NCBI GenBank assembly: GCA_016282415.1 | Contig: JAEEKO010000061.1 | Location: 1-8,292, forward strand | Source of the DNA: Caryophanales bacterium | Lineage (GTDB): Bacteria; Bacillota_I; Bacilli_A; RF39; UBA660 | Direction: 5' to 3' | Length of the DNA stretch: 8,292 nt | Shown: piece after piece, positions 5,560 through 8,292 of the stretch | How positions within the stretch are numbered: the first letter of the stretch is position 1 | Layout of the letters: each line of letters starts with the position of its first letter | Translations under genes and position numbers: made by a program | Notes under the pieces: generated by a model | The model's input: the letters and a program-made list of their open reading frames with translations, nothing else | What the model was told of the DNA's origin: nothing | The model's database searches: none

Positions 5560-6564
5560 CTAAAATATATCATCGCTAGCACTAGCATTTAAATCATAAC
5601 TAGCAAATTCACCCTTTTTATATAAAGGATACGCTGCAGCACCAATCATTGCAGCATTGTCAGTACAATAGATAAATTCTGGTACGCTTAAATTGGCTTG
5701 ATATTGATCGCATACCTTTTTTAATTCACTTCTTATATATTTATTTGCAGATACTCCACCAGCAATTATAACCTCTTTAATGCCCGTATTTTCAAGTGCT
5801 AGTGATAACTTACGAGCTAATAAATCGGTAGCAATAGTTTGAAAACTACAAGCTAAATTAGCTTTATTGATTTCATTACCACGCATTTTTTCATTATTTA
5901 CTAAATTACTTACAGCACTCTTTAAACCACTGAAGCTAAAATTATAAGTATTATCCTTTACCGGAATTGGTAGTGGATAACTAGGAGTCCCTTCAGCTGC
6001 TAATTTTTCTAAATTTGGCCCTCCTGGATAAGGAATACCCATAATACGAGCTACTTTATCAAAAGCTTCCCCAATAGCGTCATCTAAAGTACTTCCTAAT
6101 ACTTCAAATTCATAATCTCCGGTCATTTTTACTAAATTGGTATGTCCACCACTAATTACAACGGCAAGTAGTGGATAATTCATAGTACGATCAATTTGAT
6201 TAGCATAGATATGACCAGCCATATGATTAACTTTAATTAATGGTAAATTATAAACTAGTGATATCGTTTTAGCAAATTCCACACCAACTAATAAACTACC
6301 TAGTAATCCTGGAGCATAGGTAACCGCAACAGCATCTATTTTATCCATACCAATATTAGCTTTCTTCATTAATTGCTCATAACAAATTGTTACGGCTTCG
6401 GTATGCATTCTTGATGCGATTTCTGGAACCACTCCACCATATAAGGAATGAGTATCTATTTGGGTCATAACTTCTAATGCTACTACTTCAGTACCATTTT
6501 TCACAATAGCCATGCTAGTTTCATCACATGATGACTCAATAGCAAAAATAAATATATCTTTCAT
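5560..6564 (-). CDS. tsaD: tRNA N6-adenosine threonylcarbamoyltransferase TsaD (Gcp/YgjD)
   Basis: This is a 334-residue TsaD, normal length. It transfers the threonylcarbamoyl group from threonylcarbamoyl-AMP to A37 of ANN-decoding tRNAs, forming t6A, in a complex with TsaB and TsaE, both encoded here. The N-terminal ASKHA loop is IESSCDET (9-16). The metal ligands are H114 and H118 in HMAGH, and D302 in TDNAAMIG. SGGHT (138-142), YPGGP (179-183) and FSFSGLKSA (209-217) are the nucleotide and tRNA site motifs, and AGGVSAN (268-274) is intact. The ATG overlaps the rimI stop by one base (TAATG) and has AAGGAG (6572-6577), indicating translational coupling. It is the last gene of tsaB-rimI-tsaD. 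TsaC/YwlC, which makes the intermediate, is not in this window. Confidence 0.98.
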   Translation of the reverse strand: MKDIFIFAIESSCDETSMAIVKNGTEVVALEVMTQIDTHSLYGGVVPEIASRMHTEAVTICYEQLMKKANIGMDKIDAVAVTYAPGLLGSLLVGVEFAKTISLVYNLPLIKVNHMAGHIYANQIDRTMNYPLLAVVISGGHTNLVKMTGDYEFEVLGSTLDDAIGEAFDKVARIMGIPYPGGPNLEKLAAEGTPSYPLPIPVKDNTYNFSFSGLKSAVSNLVNNEKMRGNEINKANLACSFQTIATDLLARKLSLALENTGIKEVIIAGGVSANKYIRSELKKVCDQYQANLSVPEFIYCTDNAAMIGAAAYPLYKKGEFASYDLNASASDDIF

Positions 6565-6986
6565 TAGATACTCCTTTCCATAATAATAGCATCAATATTA
6601 TTTCCATAATAATTTTGACGATTATTAATTATTTTAAAATCATTCTTTTGATAAAATGCAATCGCACTACCATTATTTGCACGTACTTCTAGTAAAATAC
6701 GGGATTCTACCCCTTTATTCTTAATAACTTCATTTAATAATAATGTTCCATAACCCCTATGACGATATTTAGGATCAATTACTAAATATAGTAATTCCAT
6801 GGTTTCATACATCGTAATAAGCATAATAAAGCCAATAACAACGTTATTCTCCTCTATGACGTATATAATATATAAATTACTATCAATATAAGTTTTAATA
6901 TCATTTTTTTCTTTAAAATTACTATCTAAACAACTACCTAATTCATTAATCTGATTAATATCAGTTAGTAACGGTTTTCTTATCAT
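6564..6986 (-). CDS. rimI: ribosomal protein S18-alanine N-acetyltransferase RimI
   Basis: This is a 140-residue GNAT acetyltransferase. The acetyl-CoA loop is R75-HR-G-Y-G80. The RimI block has catalytic E100 in LEVRANN and Y112 in AFYQKNDF, with the same 12-residue spacing as the known Glu/Tyr pair, followed by RQNYYGNNIDAIIM. It probably acetylates the N-terminal Ala of S18, whose gene is also in this window. I start it at ATG 6986; an in-frame TTG at 6998 would add four residues but has no Shine-Dalgarno. The ATG has only a weak GAAG (6993-6996). Either way the gene overlaps the 3' end of tsaB, by 26 bases from the ATG, so expression probably depends on ribosomes finishing tsaB. Clustering of rimI with tsaB and tsaD is common in bacteria. 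Confidence 0.93.
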   Translation of the reverse strand: MIRKPLLTDINQINELGSCLDSNFKEKNDIKTYIDSNLYIIYVIEENNVVIGFIMLITMYETMELLYLVIDPKYRHRGYGTLLLNEVIKNKGVESRILLEVRANNGSAIAFYQKNDFKIINNRQNYYGNNIDAIIMERSI

Positions 6987-7545
6987 TATTAACTTCAATA
7001 TTCTTAATATATAGTGGATTAACTAAATGGGGATTAAGATAAGGTAATTCTTTAGCTTTTTCAAATACTTGTTGATAATCAATTGTATCAACATTTATTA
7101 TATTATTTTTGGTAACATATGTATCCACGTCTTCTTTTTTAATATAGATATATTCCGGATTAATAAAGCTATTTTTAAAAATTCCGACAAATAACCCATT
7201 ATTTTCAGGAATAGATACTTGAAAATCAGAATTATCAACATTGCTAGCTAAGACTTGTAATGAACTAATGGTTTTAATTTTGATTTGATTTAAATATGCA
7301 ATTCCCTTACATACTGTAACACCAATACGAACCCCAGTGAACGAACCGGGACCATTCACAACAATGATTTCATTTAAATCATGAGTGGTTATTTGATGAT
7401 TATCAAGGATTTTCTTAATATTTGGAACCAAATATTCACTTTGATTACGAATATTAGTAAGTTCAATTTTATCCACAATAATACCATCTTTATATAGTAC
7501 GACCACTAAGTTTAAGAAATGGGTGTCGACAAAAAGCGAATACAT
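6961..7545 (-). CDS. tsaB: tRNA t6A synthesis protein TsaB (YeaZ)
   Basis: TsaB is an inactive paralogue of TsaD that scaffolds the TsaBDE complex for t6A synthesis. The signature NGPGSFTGVRIG (64-75) is intact, preceded by QSEYLVPNIKKIL (35-47), the segment of the helix that docks on TsaD. The N-terminal VDTHF takes the place of the usual D-T-S loop. At 194 residues it is shorter than many homologues of about 220-240, mainly in the C-terminal lobe (about 108-194), which is also the least conserved part; the ending VNPLYIKNIEV still resembles the family C-terminus. The ATG is set by GAGGTG (7551-7556) five bases upstream. It is first in tsaB-rimI-tsaD and overlaps rimI. Its stop is TGA, and a TAA follows two codons later in the same frame. 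Confidence 0.95.
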   Translation of the reverse strand: MYSLFVDTHFLNLVVVLYKDGIIVDKIELTNIRNQSEYLVPNIKKILDNHQITTHDLNEIIVVNGPGSFTGVRIGVTVCKGIAYLNQIKIKTISSLQVLASNVDNSDFQVSIPENNGLFVGIFKNSFINPEYIYIKKEDVDTYVTKNNIINVDTIDYQQVFEKAKELPYLNPHLVNPLYIKNIEVNNDKKTVTN

Positions 7546-7567
7546 AATATCACCTCTCTATTTCATA

Positions 7568-7576
7568 ATTATAACA
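7568..7576 (-). promoter_or_regulatory. extended -10 promoter of tsaB-rimI-tsaD
   Basis: TGT-TATAAT (7576-7568) is a perfect extended -10. The only -35-like sequence, TTGTAC (7598-7593), is at 19 bp and lies inside the tsaE terminator hairpin. The predicted start is near 7561, giving a UTR of about 16 nt. Confidence 0.65.
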
Positions 7577-7577
7577 C

Positions 7578-7603
7578 AAAAAAAAGAACTTCGTACAAGT
7601 TCT
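7578..7603 (-). terminator. rho-independent terminator of tsaE
   Basis: On the minus strand a 7-bp stem, AGAACTT (7603-7597) with AAGTTCT (7591-7585), has a GTACG loop and ends in T8 (7585-7578). The stem begins at the second base of the tsaE TAG stop (7604-7602). The T-tract is one base from the TGT of the next promoter. Confidence 0.9.
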
Positions 7604-8057
7604 ATAAGACATAATTACATAAATCTTCGTATTCTTTACCATAAGGAATACATTTGATTACGCGGGTCTCTTCATCAATAACTTTAAAATGAATTTCTAA
7701 GCGTTCAGCCGGTAATTCATTTTGAATCATATCAGACCATTCAATAATAGTAACGCCACCCTTATTAAAGTAATCTGATAATCCGATTGACTCTTTACTT
7801 TCTTCTAAACGATAAACGTCCATATGATATAAAGGCATCTCACCATTTAAATATTCCTTAACAATATTAAAGGTTGGTGAAGTAATATTTTCTTCAATCC
7901 CTAAAGCACTAGCAAAACCTTTAACAAAAATGGTTTTACCACAACCTAATTCACCTACTAAACAAATGACCATATTAGGAAATTTCTCACTTTCAATATT
8001 TTGAGCAAGTTCCATCGTGTCAGATACAGATCGAGAAACTAGTTTATAATCATTCAT
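7602..8057 (-). CDS. tsaE: tRNA t6A synthesis ATPase TsaE (YjeE)
   Basis: TsaE is the small P-loop ATPase that drives turnover of the TsaBD complex in t6A synthesis. In the 151-residue form, Walker A is GELGCGKT (35-42), followed by the TSPTF switch (59-63), HMDVYRL with D80 (78-84) and IEWSD (106-109 region), all family hallmarks. I start it at ATG 8057, six bases after GAGGTG (8064-8069). An in-frame GTG at 8066 would add three residues but lies inside that Shine-Dalgarno, so it is unlikely. The gene is monocistronic, with its own extended -10 promoter, and is the first gene after the 5S rRNA. The stop codon forms part of the terminator stem. It is separated by that terminator from the tsaB operon, though the products act together. 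Confidence 0.96.
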   Translation of the reverse strand: MNDYKLVSRSVSDTMELAQNIESEKFPNMVICLVGELGCGKTIFVKGFASALGIEENITSPTFNIVKEYLNGEMPLYHMDVYRLEESKESIGLSDYFNKGGVTIIEWSDMIQNELPAERLEIHFKVIDEETRVIKCIPYGKEYEDLCNYVL

Positions 8058-8063
8058 TCTATT

Positions 8064-8069
8064 CACCTC
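8064..8069 (-). promoter_or_regulatory. ribosome binding site that decides the tsaE start
   Basis: GAGGTG ends six bases before ATG 8057. The alternative GTG codon (8066-8064) is part of this site and has no Shine-Dalgarno of its own. Confidence 0.75.
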
Positions 8070-8078
8070 ATCATGTTA

Positions 8079-8108
8079 ATTATAGCAAAGAGAAAAATAT
8101 ATATACAA
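8079..8108 (-). promoter_or_regulatory. extended -10 promoter of tsaE
   Basis: A perfect TATAAT (8084-8079) is preceded by TGC, making an extended -10. TTGTAT (8108-8103) lies 18 bp upstream and keeps only the TTG of the -35. The predicted start near 8072 gives a UTR of about 15 nt. The -35 touches one arm of the inverted repeat at 8107-8150. Confidence 0.7.
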
Positions 8109-8150
8109 TAGTTAAAAGATAACTTTACATAAAATTTAATTTTAACTATT
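8107..8150. repeat. 11-bp perfect inverted repeat between 5S rRNA and tsaE
   Basis: AATAGTTAAAA (8107-8117) and TTTTAACTATT (8140-8150) are perfect inverted copies 22 bp apart. The sequence between is AT-rich with no obvious gene. The low arm overlaps the tsaE -35 by two bases. It could be an operator, a large-loop hairpin that helps end rRNA transcription, or chance in AT-rich DNA; nothing decides between these. Confidence 0.5.
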
Positions 8151-8157
8151 TTTATGC

Positions 8158-8166
8158 AAAAAAAAA
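8158..8166 (-). terminator. T9 tract directly after 5S rRNA, probable rRNA operon end
   Basis: Nine T residues on the minus strand follow the last base pairs of 5S helix I without a gap. No separate hairpin with a stem of five or more pairs is seen just upstream, so 5S itself may serve as the terminator structure. Tentative. Confidence 0.45.
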
Positions 8167-8269
8167 TTGGCAACTACCTATTTTCGCTTACACTATCTTC
8201 GGCGTTTAAGTGCTTAACTTCTCTGTTCGGGATGGGAAGAGGTGTGTCCACTTAGCTATCGTCACCAAT
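8166..8269 (-). rRNA. rrf: 5S ribosomal RNA, short form of about 104 nt
   Basis: This is 5S rRNA, a structural RNA of the large subunit. The ends pair as helix I: TTGGTGAC (8268-8261) with GTTGCCAA (8174-8167), plus one A-U pair outside, nine pairs with two G-U wobbles. The universally conserved core is present: the CCCATCCCGAAC loop and GAAGTTAAGC. The segment between GCCGA and GGTAG is much shorter than in Bacillus because the helix IV/V region is reduced, and GAAGATA and GAAAATAG resemble Mycoplasma 5S. The total of about 104 nt is below the usual 115-120 and at the low end known for Mollicutes. Exact mature ends are inferred from helix I. It is the last gene of an rRNA operon whose 23S lies beyond the right edge. 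Confidence 0.95.
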
Positions 8270-8287
8270 AAAGGATTTTGTCCTTTA
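8269..8287 (-). other. hairpin in the 23S-5S spacer
   Basis: TAAAGGA (8287-8281 on the minus strand, read 5' to 3') pairs with TCCTTTA (8275-8269), a perfect 7-bp stem with a 5-nt CAAAA loop. Its last base is also the first base of 5S helix I, so the two helices could stack. No T-tract follows on the minus strand, so it is not a terminator. A role in precursor processing is a guess. Confidence 0.6.
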
Positions 8288-8292
8288 AAAAC

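Noticed and set aside
5522..5562. Terminator after tsaD
   Set aside because: No stem of five or more pairs followed by a T-tract is visible; the stretch is instead a promoter for the next gene.
6987..6998. TTG start at 6998 for rimI
   Set aside because: No ribosome binding site; the ATG at 6986 gives the normal RimI N-terminus.
8058..8066. GTG start at 8066 for tsaE
   Set aside because: The codon is part of the GAGGTG ribosome binding site that serves the ATG at 8057.
1..8292. Mobile element, prophage, defence island, CRISPR array or tRNA gene
   Set aside because: No transposase, integrase, repeat array, cloverleaf or target duplications were seen, and the gene order is largely housekeeping.

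Overview
The window is AT-rich and tightly packed. Every gene I can support lies on the minus strand, so transcription runs from high to low coordinates. The content points to a low-GC Firmicutes/Mollicutes-side Bacilli lineage, such as the uncultured RF39, Erysipelotrichia or Acholeplasma-like groups. That placement is inference from gene order, perfect AGGAGG-type ribosome binding sites, TATAAT promoters and an unusually short 5S rRNA of about 104 nt. All eight tryptophans in the predicted proteins are TGG, and TGA occurs only as a stop (tsaB and the patatin gene), so the standard bacterial code fits better than the Mycoplasma code.

Layout in the direction of transcription: (1) the end of an rRNA operon, with a 23S-5S spacer hairpin, 5S rRNA and a T9 tract; (2) tsaE alone, with its own promoter and terminator; (3) a tsaB-rimI-tsaD operon, with tsaB and rimI overlapping and a TAATG junction into tsaD; (4) a two-gene envelope unit, a signal-peptide-bearing surface protein followed by a protein with two membrane helices and long polar arms, closed by a terminator; (5) an SDR-family NAD-dependent epimerase/reductase followed by a patatin-like lipid acyl hydrolase; (6) a YeeN-type YebC gene with a terminator; (7) an orphan 106-residue protein; (8) the classical rpsF-ssb-rpsR operon (S6, SSB, S18), which runs off the left edge inside rpsR.

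Functionally the window is mainly translation and tRNA modification: t6A synthesis (TsaB, TsaD, TsaE), RimI together with its expected substrate S18, a YebC-family protein, ribosomal proteins S6 and S18, and 5S rRNA. Two less understood modules lie between: the envelope pair and the patatin/SDR pair.

The most interesting signals are in the non-coding DNA. The rpsF leader is about 67 nt, whereas the other promoters here give 5' UTRs of about 15-26 nt. It can fold so that an upstream CTCCTT pairs with the rpsF Shine-Dalgarno beneath an 8-bp GUGA-capped hairpin, and a second, competing hairpin would take away the same CTC bases; this looks like an S6:S18-type autoregulatory switch. In addition, all three intrinsic terminators in the window begin their stem exactly at the second base of the upstream gene's stop codon, and the tsaE terminator T-tract runs almost directly into the extended -10 of the tsaB promoter. 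I found no mobile element, CRISPR array, tRNA or clear novel defence system.
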